This document shows positions 40,936 to 48,936 of a stretch of DNA of 51,421 bases, piece after piece. A program made the position numbers and the translations under genes. Each line of letters starts with the position of its first letter. The stretch's first letter is position 1. The DNA comes from Bacilli bacterium (GTDB lineage: Bacteria > Bacillota_I > Bacilli_A > RFN20 > CAG-826), in NCBI GenBank assembly GCA_017651565.1, contig JAGCCQ010000044.1, positions 1 to 51,421 of the forward strand. The letters run 5' to 3'. The notes under the pieces are model-generated. The model was not told the origin of the DNA. It was given only the letters and a program-made list of their open reading frames with translations, and did no database searches.

Positions 40936-43728
40936 CTAGTAGAGTTTAGTTAGAATTTTCTTCATATCTTCAACTAATGGAACTCTTGGGTTTGCAGGAG
41001 AACATTGATCTTCAAATGCTAACATACAAACTTCATCCATCTTAGCGAAGTATTCTTCTTTATCAATACCTAAACCAGAGAATCTAGTTTCTAAGCCGAT
41101 ATCTTTACTTAAATCTTCACATGCTTTAGCAAGTGCTTCTACAGCTTCAGCTTTGTTCTTATATTTAAGTTCTAACATCTTAGCGATTTCTGTATATTTT
41201 TCATCTGCTACATACTTATTGTATTTAGGCCATACAGATAATTTAGTAGGAACTTGTCCATTATATCTAATTACTTCTGGAAGTAAGATAGAACAAGTAT
41301 ATCCGTGTACAGTATGGAATTCTGCACCAATCTTATGAGCTAATGAGTGAGTCATACCTAAGAATGCATTAGCAAATGCCATACCTGCAATAGTAGCAGC
41401 ATTATGCATTTTTTCACGAGCTTCTAAGTCATGTTTACCGTCTTTTACAGCTCTTGGCAAGTATTTAAATACTAATTCAATAGCCTTCAAGGCTAAACCA
41501 TCAGTAAAGTCATTAGCCATAACTGAAACATAAGCTTCAATTGCGTGAGTTAATACATCCATTCCAGTCATAGCAGTTGCTTTAGCAGGAAGGTTAGTTG
41601 TGAACTCAGGATCAACAATAGCGATTGTAGGAGTTAATGAGTAGTCAGTTAATGGATATTTCTTGTTATTTGCTTTATCGGAAATAACTGCGAAAGGAGT
41701 AACTTCGCTACCAGTACCTGATGTTGTAGGAATACAAATTAACTTACTCTTAGCACCTAATTCAGGATATTTAAAAGCACGTTTTCTAATATCCATAAAC
41801 TTTTGTTTTAAGTCATCAAAGTTGACTTCTGGATGTTCGTAGAATAACCACATACCTTTAGCAGCGTCCATAACACTACCACCACCCAACGCAATAATTG
41901 TGTCAGGTTTGAAGGTCTTCATTAACTCAGTACCTCTTTTTACTGTAGTGATATCTGGATCTGGTTCGACATCACAGAATAACTGCATTTCTACTTTATT
42001 ATTTCTTGTGTTAAGTTCATCACAAATCTTAGTGAAGAAACCTAATTCAACCATGCTAGCATCTGTAACAATGAAAGCTTTATCTAATTGCTTACAATCG
42101 TGTAAGTATTGAATAGAATTTCTTTCAAAATATATTTTTCTTGGTACTTTAAACCATTGCATATTGTTTCTCCTTTTTGCTACCTTCTTAATATTAAGAA
42201 GATTAATAGCACTAACGTTACCGCCTACACTGTTGTGCCCGTATGAGCCACAACCTAAAGTTAAGGAAGGTAAAAGTGAATTGTAAATATTACCAATTCC
42301 ACCGAAAGTTGAAGGAGAATTCCATAAAATTCTCATTGCAGGAACATAGTCACCAAATTTAACTGATAAGGCTTGGTCTTTACAGTGAATAGCAGCACTA
42401 TGGCCTAAACCATTAAAGTTAACTGAATCATATGCATAATTAAAGCCCATTACTTCATCATTAACTTTATAGAAAGCTAATACTGGAGAAAGCTTTTCTC
42501 TGCTTAATGGCTCTTTAGGACCAATGCCATCACAGAAAGCACCTAAAAGAACAGTGTCTTTAGGAACATCAAATCCAGCATTTTTAGCGATTATATAAGC
42601 TGATTTGCCAACTGCTTCTGAATTTAATCTAGCATTTTCTACACCAGCATCACCATTAGCATATCCAAACATATATCTAGAAAGTTTTGCTTTTTCTTCT
42701 TCGTTTACAAAATAAACTTTGAATTTCTTGAATAAAGCAATCGCACTATCATATATATCCTTATCAATAATAATATTTTGTTCAGAAGCACAAATCATTC
42801 CGTTATCAAATGATTTAGAAAGAACAATATCATTAACAGCTTGTTCTAAATTAGCTGATTTATTTATATAGCTAGGAACATTACCAGCACCAACACCAAG
42901 AGCAGGTTTACCGCAGCTATAAGCTGCTTTAACCATTGCGTTACCACCAGTAGCTAAAATAGTAGCAACATCTTTATGATTCATTAATAAATTAGTTGCT
43001 TCCATAGATACATTTTCAATCCATTGGATGCAGTTTTCTGGAGCGCCTGCCTTAACAGCAGCGTCTCTCATAATTTCTGCAGCCATCTTAGATGATTTAA
43101 ATGCATTTGGATGGAAAGAGAAGATAATTGGGTTTCTTGTCTTAAGACAAATTAAACATTTAAATATAACAGTTGAAGTAGGATTAGTTACTGGAGTGAT
43201 ACCACAAACAACTCCTAAAGGTTCTGCGAGTTCTACAATACCTGTAACAGGATCTTCTGAAATCTTACCAACTGTTTTAAGTTGAGACATATTATTAACA
43301 ACATATTCGCAAGCGAATAAATTCTTAGTTGCTTTATCTTCAAAGACACCTTTTTGAGTTTCTTCTACTGCAGCTTTTGCTAAACTACCATGATGGTCAA
43401 GACCAGCAACAGAACACTTAGAAACAATATAATCAATTTTAGTTTGATCAAAAGTTGAGAAATCTTGTAATGCTTTAACTGCTTTAGCAACTAAATCATT
43501 CACTTCGCTTTCACTACTGTTAACTTTGTTAACACCATTTCTTTTATCATCTAAAGCTTTGCGGTATAAATCAACTTCGTCAGCTTTAAGATATTTACTT
43601 CTTGTTTTGCCTTCTTGGTCTCTCCATTGAAGATAAACCCTAGTTTTTCCATTTATAGTCTTATTGACAATACTACATTTAGGAAGTTTATCTAATTCTT
43701 GAGAAATTTTTTCTTCCATTTTTTCCAT
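40936..43728 (-). CDS. adhE: Bifunctional aldehyde-alcohol dehydrogenase AdhE with extra N-terminal domain
   Basis: A 930-residue enzyme reducing acetyl-CoA to acetaldehyde and ethanol. The aldehyde dehydrogenase half has AEPLGVVCGITPVTNPTSTV, LGVGAGNVPSYI and the catalytic cysteine in FDNGMICASEQN. The linker ends at MQWFKVPRKIYFERNSIQYL; the iron alcohol dehydrogenase half has IALGGGSVMDAAKGMW, PTTSGTGSEVTPFAV, and iron ligands in GMDVLTHAIEAY and MTHSLAHKIGAEFHTVHG. The first 70 residues (GKTRVYLQWRDQEGKTRSKY) precede the usual AdhE start and resemble a small domain found near transposase- or recombinase-type proteins; canonical AdhE is about 870-890 residues. AGGAG precedes the ATG. Confidence 0.94.
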   Translation of the reverse strand: MEKMEEKISQELDKLPKCSIVNKTINGKTRVYLQWRDQEGKTRSKYLKADEVDLYRKALDDKRNGVNKVNSSESEVNDLVAKAVKALQDFSTFDQTKIDYIVSKCSVAGLDHHGSLAKAAVEETQKGVFEDKATKNLFACEYVVNNMSQLKTVGKISEDPVTGIVELAEPLGVVCGITPVTNPTSTVIFKCLICLKTRNPIIFSFHPNAFKSSKMAAEIMRDAAVKAGAPENCIQWIENVSMEATNLLMNHKDVATILATGGNAMVKAAYSCGKPALGVGAGNVPSYINKSANLEQAVNDIVLSKSFDNGMICASEQNIIIDKDIYDSAIALFKKFKVYFVNEEEKAKLSRYMFGYANGDAGVENARLNSEAVGKSAYIIAKNAGFDVPKDTVLLGAFCDGIGPKEPLSREKLSPVLAFYKVNDEVMGFNYAYDSVNFNGLGHSAAIHCKDQALSVKFGDYVPAMRILWNSPSTFGGIGNIYNSLLPSLTLGCGSYGHNSVGGNVSAINLLNIKKVAKRRNNMQWFKVPRKIYFERNSIQYLHDCKQLDKAFIVTDASMVELGFFTKICDELNTRNNKVEMQLFCDVEPDPDITTVKRGTELMKTFKPDTIIALGGGSVMDAAKGMWLFYEHPEVNFDDLKQKFMDIRKRAFKYPELGAKSKLICIPTTSGTGSEVTPFAVISDKANNKKYPLTDYSLTPTIAIVDPEFTTNLPAKATAMTGMDVLTHAIEAYVSVMANDFTDGLALKAIELVFKYLPRAVKDGKHDLEAREKMHNAATIAGMAFANAFLGMTHSLAHKIGAEFHTVHGYTCSILLPEVIRYNGQVPTKLSVWPKYNKYVADEKYTEIAKMLELKYKNKAEAVEALAKACEDLSKDIGLETRFSGLGIDKEEYFAKMDEVCMLAFEDQCSPANPRVPLVEDMKKILTKLY

Positions 43729-43740
43729 AAAATTTTGCTC

Positions 43741-43755
43741 CTAATAAATTATTAG
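43741..43755. promoter_or_regulatory. Palindrome in the adhE leader
   Basis: CTAATAAATTATTAG, a 15-bp palindrome with one central base, covers the AGGAG site about 10 nt before the start codon. It could be an operator or form an RNA hairpin hiding the ribosome site. No Rex-type site (TTGTGAA...TTCACAA) is visible. Confidence 0.4.
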
Positions 43756-43765
43756 TACAAAAAAT

Positions 43766-43788
43766 CCTCAAAATCAATAGTTTTGAGG
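43766..43788 (-). terminator. Terminator-like hairpin upstream of adhE
   Basis: CCTCAAAA/TTTTGAGG stem with a 7-nt loop, followed on the minus strand by ATTTTTTG. It ends the upstream four-TM gene. A second CCTCAAAA (43793-43800) could also pair with the same 3' arm, so attenuation is possible. Confidence 0.7.
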
Positions 43789-43846
43789 TTTATTTTGAGG
43801 TTTATTAAATTTTTAATCTTTTGTAATCTCCATTTTAGCGAGAACA

Positions 43847-44269
43847 CTAGGAAAAAATTACAAAATCAAAAATAATTTCTATGACTGTTACCACAATGTA
43901 AAAAATAATTGCAGCATTAGAAGAATCTTCGCCATATTCTCTTTTTCTTTTAATAATATATCCTATAGCAACCATTAAAAATCCGATAGAAACTGCTTCG
44001 GATATGATTATTCCAGTAAGCAAACCTATTAAATTATTATTTCCTGCAATGCCTATAATAGCTATAGCTATTCCAATAATATTAAAAAATACCGAGCCAC
44101 ACGCTCCTACCAATTGTGTAGTTGAATATTCTTCGTAACTTTTCTTATCTTCTATTGATAAGAGCAATAGAAATATCGAAAGAAACAAATAGATGCCAGT
44201 TCCAATTAGTAAGAAAATAAAAATATCGTTATCGCCTGTTCTTATTAAAGAATATAAATTGAAGCCCAT
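43847..44269 (-). CDS. Four-TM membrane protein of unknown function
   Basis: A 140-residue integral membrane protein with four hydrophobic segments (about residues 16-38, 52-72, 80-102, 117-138) and short polar loops (SIEDKKSYEEYSTTQ). I recognise no family. GAGGGGG lies 8 nt before the ATG. It stands 77 nt downstream of the sugar transferase start region's end on the same strand and before the adhE terminator; probably its own unit. Confidence 0.65.
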   Translation of the reverse strand: MGFNLYSLIRTGDNDIFIFLLIGTGIYLFLSIFLLLLSIEDKKSYEEYSTTQLVGACGSVFFNIIGIAIAIIGIAGNNNLIGLLTGIIISEAVSIGFLMVAIGYIIKRKREYGEDSSNAAIIFYIVVTVIEIIFDFVIFS

Positions 44270-44324
44270 ATTCTTTACCCCCTCATTATCAATAAAAATT
44301 CAAATTAATTAATATTATTATTAA

Positions 44325-44936
44325 TTATCTAGCGCCGTCATTTCCTTTGCAAACGCCAAATATTGTTTGAAAAAACAGTTTCATATCTAGCCACAAGCTA
44401 ATATTTTTTACGTATTCATAATCAAATTTAGCTTTTTCAGCAGGATTATGATTCCTTTTCATTTTAACTTGAGCTAATCCTGATAACCCAGGTTTAACAT
44501 TATATGCATTAGGAGTATATTTTTCTCTTTCGACGATTAATTCTTCTTCATTTACAGCAGCGCCTGGTCTAGGACCAATAAAAGCCATATTTCCACCTAA
44601 AATATTAAACAACTGCAATGTTTCATCAATAGATGAAACTCTTAAGAATTTACCAAATCCTGTTTCCATATCTTTTTGTGCATTTTCTTGCATATCAGAA
44701 GGAGCTAAATTAGGATTTGCATTATATTTCATGCTTCTAAATTTAACTAAACTGAAAACTTTCTTTTTCTTTCCAATTCTTTTTTGCACAAAAAATGGGT
44801 GGCCTTTAGTCACTATTGTGTTAACAGGTATTACCCACCACCACAAAAGAACAAAACAAAAAACTATACCAATTAAAGAACCAACAATTCCGATTAATCT
44901 TTTAAAAGGTAGATAGAATTTTTGACGTCTCGACAT
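44325..44936 (-). CDS. Initiating sugar transferase (bacterial sugar transferase, PF02397)
   Basis: A 203-residue protein. One membrane segment (about residues 12-38) precedes a conserved catalytic domain: FSLVKFRSMKYNAN, FGKFLRVSSIDETLQLFNIL, GNMAFIGPRPGA and NVKPGLSGLAQVKMKRN. These enzymes move a sugar phosphate from a nucleotide sugar to undecaprenyl phosphate to begin capsule or exopolysaccharide units. A TTG at 44942 is in frame but ATG at 44936 is preferred. There is no ribosome site; TTGATA, 17 nt, TATAAT ends 10 nt before ATG. It may work with the polysaccharide genes at 48-51 kb. Confidence 0.9.
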   Translation of the reverse strand: MSRRQKFYLPFKRLIGIVGSLIGIVFCFVLLWWWVIPVNTIVTKGHPFFVQKRIGKKKKVFSLVKFRSMKYNANPNLAPSDMQENAQKDMETGFGKFLRVSSIDETLQLFNILGGNMAFIGPRPGAAVNEEELIVEREKYTPNAYNVKPGLSGLAQVKMKRNHNPAEKAKFDYEYVKNISLWLDMKLFFQTIFGVCKGNDGAR

Positions 44937-44946
44937 AATCAAAAGT

Positions 44947-44975
44947 ATTATAAATTAACCCACATATGTTATCAA
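44947..44975 (-). promoter_or_regulatory. Leaderless-type promoter of the sugar transferase gene
   Basis: Minus-strand TTGATA (-35), 17-nt spacer, TATAAT (-10), then 10 nt to the ATG at 44936. One of the best promoters in the window, with no room for a Shine-Dalgarno site. Confidence 0.75.
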
Positions 44976-45020
44976 GATAATACACGTACTATTTTATTTT
45001 TAATTTAATTGAAAATAAAA

Positions 45021-45041
45021 ACTCCCTCATATTAAGGGAGT
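45021..45041 (-). terminator. Intrinsic terminator of the tRNA pair
   Basis: ACTCCCT/AGGGAGT hairpin (7 bp, 7-nt loop) followed on the minus strand by TTTTATTTTC, 14 nt past the tRNA-Ser 3' end. Confidence 0.88.
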
Positions 45042-45054
45042 ATTTCTTTCAAAG

Positions 45055-45146
45055 TGGCGGAGAATTAGAGATTCGAACTCTAGCGAGGCTTGCACCTCCT
45101 ATCGGTTTTCAAGACCGACCCCTTCAACCAGCTTGGGTAATTCTCC
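45055..45146 (-). tRNA. tRNA-Ser (UGA)
   Basis: A 92-nt class II tRNA with encoded GCCA. Acceptor GGAGAAT/ATTCTCC, anticodon loop CTTGAAA (TGA, with the normal T33), long variable arm (TAGGAGGTGCAAGCCTCGC), T loop TTCGAAT. Regular in every arm. It follows the CAU tRNA after 13 nt and shares its transcript. Confidence 0.95.
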
Positions 45147-45159
45147 GTATTTAATAATT

Positions 45160-45234
45160 TGGTGGACCAGGTAGATCCCGACACTACAACCACTCCGTTA
45201 TGGGCGGAGAGCTCTTCCTTTGAGCTACTGGTCC
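45160..45234 (-). tRNA. tRNA with CAU anticodon, probably tRNA-Ile2 (or elongator Met), aberrant T arm
   Basis: A 75-nt tRNA with encoded ACCA. Acceptor GGACCAG/CTGGTCC, D stem GCTC/GAGC and anticodon stem CTCCG/CGGAG pair perfectly; anticodon CAT. GGACC at positions 1-5 and A73 resemble tRNA-Ile2, whose C34 is changed to lysidine by TilS to read AUA, rather than elongator Met. Oddities: the loop CCCATAA has C33, as in the initiator tRNA here; the T arm is GTAGT-GTCGGGA-TCTAC, with a T-T mismatch, G54 for T54 and G58 for the invariant A58. It may be a functional oddity or a decaying gene. Confidence 0.75.
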
Positions 45235-45278
45235 AGCGGTTGCGATAATGATATTAACACAATCTTATAAAAGATTCA

Positions 45279-45791
45279 TTAAATAATTTCTTTTTTATTC
45301 AAATTTTTATATTTGGTGAATCTGATTTCTATATCTCCATCCATAATCGGTGTTCCTTCGTCTATACAAACGAAGCTAGGATTTTCATCAATTCTGTCGA
45401 AGAAAACTTCAGCGCCACCATCCTTATTAACTTTGGTCAAGTATACCATGTCAACATATGGGAGTGTTTGTCTATAAATTGAAGCACCACCAATTACAAA
45501 AACATCATCTTCTTTTCCATAGTCATTAATACATTTTAAAAATTCTTCAAAACTATGGACACAAACAGTTCCTTCGTAATTATGTGTTGGATCTTGAGCT
45601 AAAACAATATTAGTTCTATTCTTTAATGGTTTACTTCCAGGAAAAGAAAGTAGGGTATTTTCTCCCATACAAACAGCATGGCCTTTTGTAGTTTCTCTAA
45701 AGAATTTCATATCTAAAGGAAGATTGAACAAAAGCCCATTCTTTTTTCCTATTCCGTAATTAATGTCACAGTTTAGAATCGAAATAATCAT
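45279..45791 (-). CDS. folA: Dihydrofolate reductase
   Basis: A 170-residue enzyme reducing dihydrofolate with NADPH. MIISILNCDINYGIGKKNGL is the usual N-terminus, NLPLDMKFFRETTKGHAVCM contains the active-site Asp helix, and DVFVIGGASIYRQTLPYVDM the NADPH loop. GENTLLSFPGSKPLKNRTNI replaces the common GRKTxxS, a modest variation. It starts 2 nt after thyA ends; the two form the classic thymidylate operon, in which FolA recycles the dihydrofolate made by ThyA. Confidence 0.92.
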   Translation of the reverse strand: MIISILNCDINYGIGKKNGLLFNLPLDMKFFRETTKGHAVCMGENTLLSFPGSKPLKNRTNIVLAQDPTHNYEGTVCVHSFEEFLKCINDYGKEDDVFVIGGASIYRQTLPYVDMVYLTKVNKDGGAEVFFDRIDENPSFVCIDEGTPIMDGDIEIRFTKYKNLNKKEII

Positions 45792-45793
45792 AA

Positions 45794-46624
45794 CTAAATA
45801 GCTACAGGAATTTTCTTATCGAGTTTTTCATATTCATAATCGATAAGTTCGAAATCTTCTACTTTAAAATCATAGAAGTTTTTAACATTAGGATTAATCT
45901 TTAATTTAGGTGCTGGATGTTGAGGCTTTGCAATAACTTCCTTAACTAAATCAATATGTCTATCGTAGATATGTGCATCAGCAATAACATGAACAAGAGT
46001 ACCTGCTTTAAGTCCAGAAACTTGTGCAAACATCATTAATAATAATGAATATTGCAATACATTCCAGTTGTTTGCAGTTAACATGTCGTTACTTCTTTGG
46101 TTTAAAATTCCGTTTAAAGTATCACCACTAACATTGAAAGTCATTGAGTATGCACATGGATATAAATTCATTTCATGCAAATCTTCAAAGTTATAAATAT
46201 TTGTCATAATTCTTCTACTTTGAGGATTGTGTTTTAAGTCATATAAAACTCTGTCAACTTGATCAAATTCACCTTCTGGATAAATTGATTTTTTAGCTAA
46301 TTGATAGCCATATGCTTTTCCGATTGAGCCATTTTCATCAGCCCATGAGTCCCAAATATGAGAATTTAAATCATGAATGTTGTTGCTCTTTTTTTGCCAA
46401 ATCCAAAGCAATTCATCTAAGCAAGATTTAAAAGCAGTTCTTCTAATTGTTAAAATTGGAAGTTCCTCTTGTAGGTTATATCTGTTAACAATACAAAACC
46501 TCTTAACAGTGTGCGCTTTTGTTCCATCTTCCCAATGAGGACGGACATCTAAATCAGTATCCCAGAAACCATTTTCCATGATATCTTTCATGTTCTCTAC
46601 AAAAATTTTATCTGCTTTTGACAT
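45794..46624 (-). CDS. thyA: Thymidylate synthase
   Basis: A 276-residue enzyme methylating dUMP to dTMP with methylene-tetrahydrofolate. The catalytic nucleophile is Cys157 in NLYPCAYSMTFNVSGDTL; the PQSRRIMTNIYN arginines and QRSNDMLTANNWNVLQYSLL bind phosphate and dUMP; HVIADAHIYDRHID is the C-terminal substrate motif. Ala replaces the usual His after the catalytic Cys, as in other Firmicute/Mollicute variants with the TANNWNV motif. GGGAGG precedes the ATG. First gene of the thyA-folA operon, divergent from the CDF gene. Confidence 0.93.
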   Translation of the reverse strand: MSKADKIFVENMKDIMENGFWDTDLDVRPHWEDGTKAHTVKRFCIVNRYNLQEELPILTIRRTAFKSCLDELLWIWQKKSNNIHDLNSHIWDSWADENGSIGKAYGYQLAKKSIYPEGEFDQVDRVLYDLKHNPQSRRIMTNIYNFEDLHEMNLYPCAYSMTFNVSGDTLNGILNQRSNDMLTANNWNVLQYSLLLMMFAQVSGLKAGTLVHVIADAHIYDRHIDLVKEVIAKPQHPAPKLKINPNVKNFYDFKVEDFELIDYEYEKLDKKIPVAI

Positions 46625-46654
46625 ATGAATTTACCTCCCTAATATCTTAAAGGT

Positions 46655-46672
46655 TTTATTTTATAAAATAAA
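46655..46672. promoter_or_regulatory. 18-bp palindrome between thyA and the CDF gene
   Basis: TTTATTTTATAAAATAAA is perfectly palindromic and lies in the 90-nt divergent intergenic region, upstream of the CDF -10 box TATAAT. It may be an operator shared by both genes, or chance in an A/T-only stretch. Confidence 0.4.
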
Positions 46673-46714
46673 GAAATTTAACTCCTTATTTTTAAGTAGT
46701 ATTATAATGGAAAC

Positions 46715-47893
46715 ATGGTTACTTTATTAAGAAAAATTTTTATTAAAAATTATGATAAAGTTAATGACCCAAAAGTTAGAGAAAAACATGGATTATTAGC
46801 ATCTATTGGTGGAATTTTCACCAACATTGTTTTGTTTGTAATTAAACTAATTATTGGTATTTTTGCAGGATCTATGGCAATTATTTCAGATGCTATCAAT
46901 AACTTAACCGATTTAATTTCGTGTGTTGTATCTCTATTTGGCTTTAAATTAGCAAATAAACCAGCCGATGAAGATCATCCATATGGTCACGAAAGACTTG
47001 AATACATTACAGGAATGATTGTTTCATTCATTATCATCGCTGTAGGCATATTACTTTGCTATACATCTGTTAAATCATTAATAAATAAAGAAATAGATCC
47101 TACTTTCACTATTGCTTCATTTATTGTTTTAGGTGTCGCTATTGTTGGAAAAATATTATTGGGATTATTTTATAATGGCATCGGTAATGCTATTAATTCT
47201 GTGTCTATCAAAGCTAGTAGACAAGATAGTTTTAATGATGCAATATCTACAACTGTAGTATTGATAGCCACTATTATTAAATTTTTTATTCCTAGTTTAT
47301 GGTGGTTGGATCCTGCTTTATCTATAGCAATTAGTTTATTTATTCTCTATTCAGGTATAAAGCTTGTTGGTGAAACCGTTTCTCCATTAATTGGACTAAC
47401 TCCTGATAGCGAATTTGTTCAAAGCATAACCAAAGAAGTTCTTTCAAATAAAGAAGTCCTAGGTGTTCACGATGTTATTTGCCATTCATATGGGCCAAGT
47501 AAAATCTTTATGACACTTCACGTAGAAGTTGATGGATATGCAAATATTATGGAAATTCATGATGTTATCGATAACATTGAAATGTCTATAGGCAAAAAAT
47601 TTGGGGTGGAAATAACTATCCATATGGATCCAATAGATACAAAAAACGAAGAAATACCTATTATTAGAAAACAAATATCAGAAGTTTTATCTAAAATAGA
47701 TAAAAGAATAACATTCCATGACTTAAGATTAGTCTCTGGACCTACTCACACTAATGTATTATTTGACGTAGTAATTCCTGTTTCTTTAAAAATAAATATA
47801 GATTATTTACATAATTTAATTAAAGAAAATGTAAAAGTCTCAAACAAAAAATATAACTTTATAATAAAAAATGACACTAATTATACCTGCTAA
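46715..47893 (+). CDS. Cation diffusion facilitator transporter
   Basis: A 392-residue CDF exporter with six membrane segments (residues 28-225) and a cytoplasmic ferredoxin-like domain. Metal-site residues: SDAINNLTDLIS in TM2 (D-x3-N form), ADEDHPYGHERLEYITG at the start of TM3, and RQDSFNDAISTTVV in TM5 (D-x3-D). The N in TM2 resembles manganese-exporting MntE-type CDFs, but zinc or iron cannot be excluded. The C-terminal domain is longer than usual by about 90 residues. TATAAT ends 6 nt before the ATG, so the transcript is probably leaderless. Its terminator overlaps the last codons. Confidence 0.9.
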   Translation: MVTLLRKIFIKNYDKVNDPKVREKHGLLASIGGIFTNIVLFVIKLIIGIFAGSMAIISDAINNLTDLISCVVSLFGFKLANKPADEDHPYGHERLEYITGMIVSFIIIAVGILLCYTSVKSLINKEIDPTFTIASFIVLGVAIVGKILLGLFYNGIGNAINSVSIKASRQDSFNDAISTTVVLIATIIKFFIPSLWWLDPALSIAISLFILYSGIKLVGETVSPLIGLTPDSEFVQSITKEVLSNKEVLGVHDVICHSYGPSKIFMTLHVEVDGYANIMEIHDVIDNIEMSIGKKFGVEITIHMDPIDTKNEEIPIIRKQISEVLSKIDKRITFHDLRLVSGPTHTNVLFDVVIPVSLKINIDYLHNLIKENVKVSNKKYNFIIKNDTNYTC

Positions 47894-47910
47894 AGGTTAG
47901 TGTCATTTTT
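47867..47910. terminator. Bidirectional terminator after the CDF gene
   Basis: AAATGACACTAA and TTAGTGTCATTT form a 12-bp stem with a 16-nt loop that holds the CDF stop codon. Both strands have T-rich tails, serving the CDF gene and the convergent SDR gene. Confidence 0.88.
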
Positions 47911-47937
47911 TAGAAAATAAATATAGATTAATTTAAT

Positions 47938-48936
47938 TTAATTTAATTTATAAATGTCGTAAGTTCTTTTTAAACCTTCAGACACGGTATAAAGAGGTTT
48001 ATATCCAATATTTTTAATCTTGGTATTATCTAACAATGCGTTCATAGCTTGTGAAGCATTTGGATTATCTTCAATATCATAAACCACACGCTTTCCGCCT
48101 AAAGAAGCTATAAACTCCGCATATTGTCCAAGAGTCATGCCATCATAATCTGCTGAAATGTTGTAAGCCTCGCCTGAGATGCCATCAAGCAACACCTTAA
48201 GTATTCCTGAAGCTGCATCAGCAATATATACGTAAGAATATTTTTGCAAGCCTTTACTCTTTAAAACTATATCCTCACCATTAACTGCATTTCTTATGAA
48301 TTGTGCCATTGCTTTTGAATCTTTTTTGGTTTTATCCGCTCCAAAAACTCTAGCTAATCTGAAAACGCAAGATTCAATTCCATATTGTTGAGCAAATGAT
48401 TGACATAACGATTCAGAAACTCTTTTTGCTTCGTTATAACCAGCTCTTGCTGTATTACAGTTGATATAACCCGAATATAGTTCATCCATTGGTTCATTCT
48501 TTCCGTCACCATAAATTTCACATGATGAAGCAAGAACAAATCTTTCTGAGTGCTTTTCTTTTGCTAAATTTAGTAAATTAAATGCCCCAAAAACATTACC
48601 TGTTATTGTTCCAACAGGGTCTGTTTTATATTGTTCCGGATGAGTGTTAGAAGCCATATGAAGAATAAAATCTACATTTCCATCTATTTGAACAGGATTA
48701 CATATATCACGCTTCAAATATGTTACTGTTTCATCGTTTTCTAACTCGTTAAATGCGATGCTGATAACTTTAATTCCTTGATTATAGTTTTGGTTTCTAT
48801 ATCTTAAAACATTACATAAAAAAGTACCGATAAACCCAGTTCCACCGCTAATAACTAATGTTTTATTGTTTAATTTATTCCAATTATATGGAAGTTCAGC
48901 AACATTTTTAATGTCTTCTAATTCTAATTTATTCAT
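47938..48936 (-). CDS. NAD-dependent sugar epimerase/dehydratase (extended SDR)
   Basis: A 332-residue extended short-chain dehydrogenase. SGGTGFIGTFLCNVL is the NAD motif (GGTGFIG), ILHMASNTHPEQY follows, VLASSCEIYGDGKN holds the Ser, and AGYNEAKRVSESL the catalytic Tyr-x3-Lys. The fold suits nucleotide-sugar epimerases, dehydratases or UDP-glucuronate decarboxylases; the substrate is not clear. It overlaps the IspD/TarI-like gene by 8 nt. Together with LicD and WecB it belongs to an envelope-polysaccharide set. Confidence 0.85.
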   Translation of the reverse strand: MNKLELEDIKNVAELPYNWNKLNNKTLVISGGTGFIGTFLCNVLRYRNQNYNQGIKVISIAFNELENDETVTYLKRDICNPVQIDGNVDFILHMASNTHPEQYKTDPVGTITGNVFGAFNLLNLAKEKHSERFVLASSCEIYGDGKNEPMDELYSGYINCNTARAGYNEAKRVSESLCQSFAQQYGIESCVFRLARVFGADKTKKDSKAMAQFIRNAVNGEDIVLKSKGLQKYSYVYIADAASGILKVLLDGISGEAYNISADYDGMTLGQYAEFIASLGGKRVVYDIEDNPNASQAMNALLDNTKIKNIGYKPLYTVSEGLKRTYDIYKLN

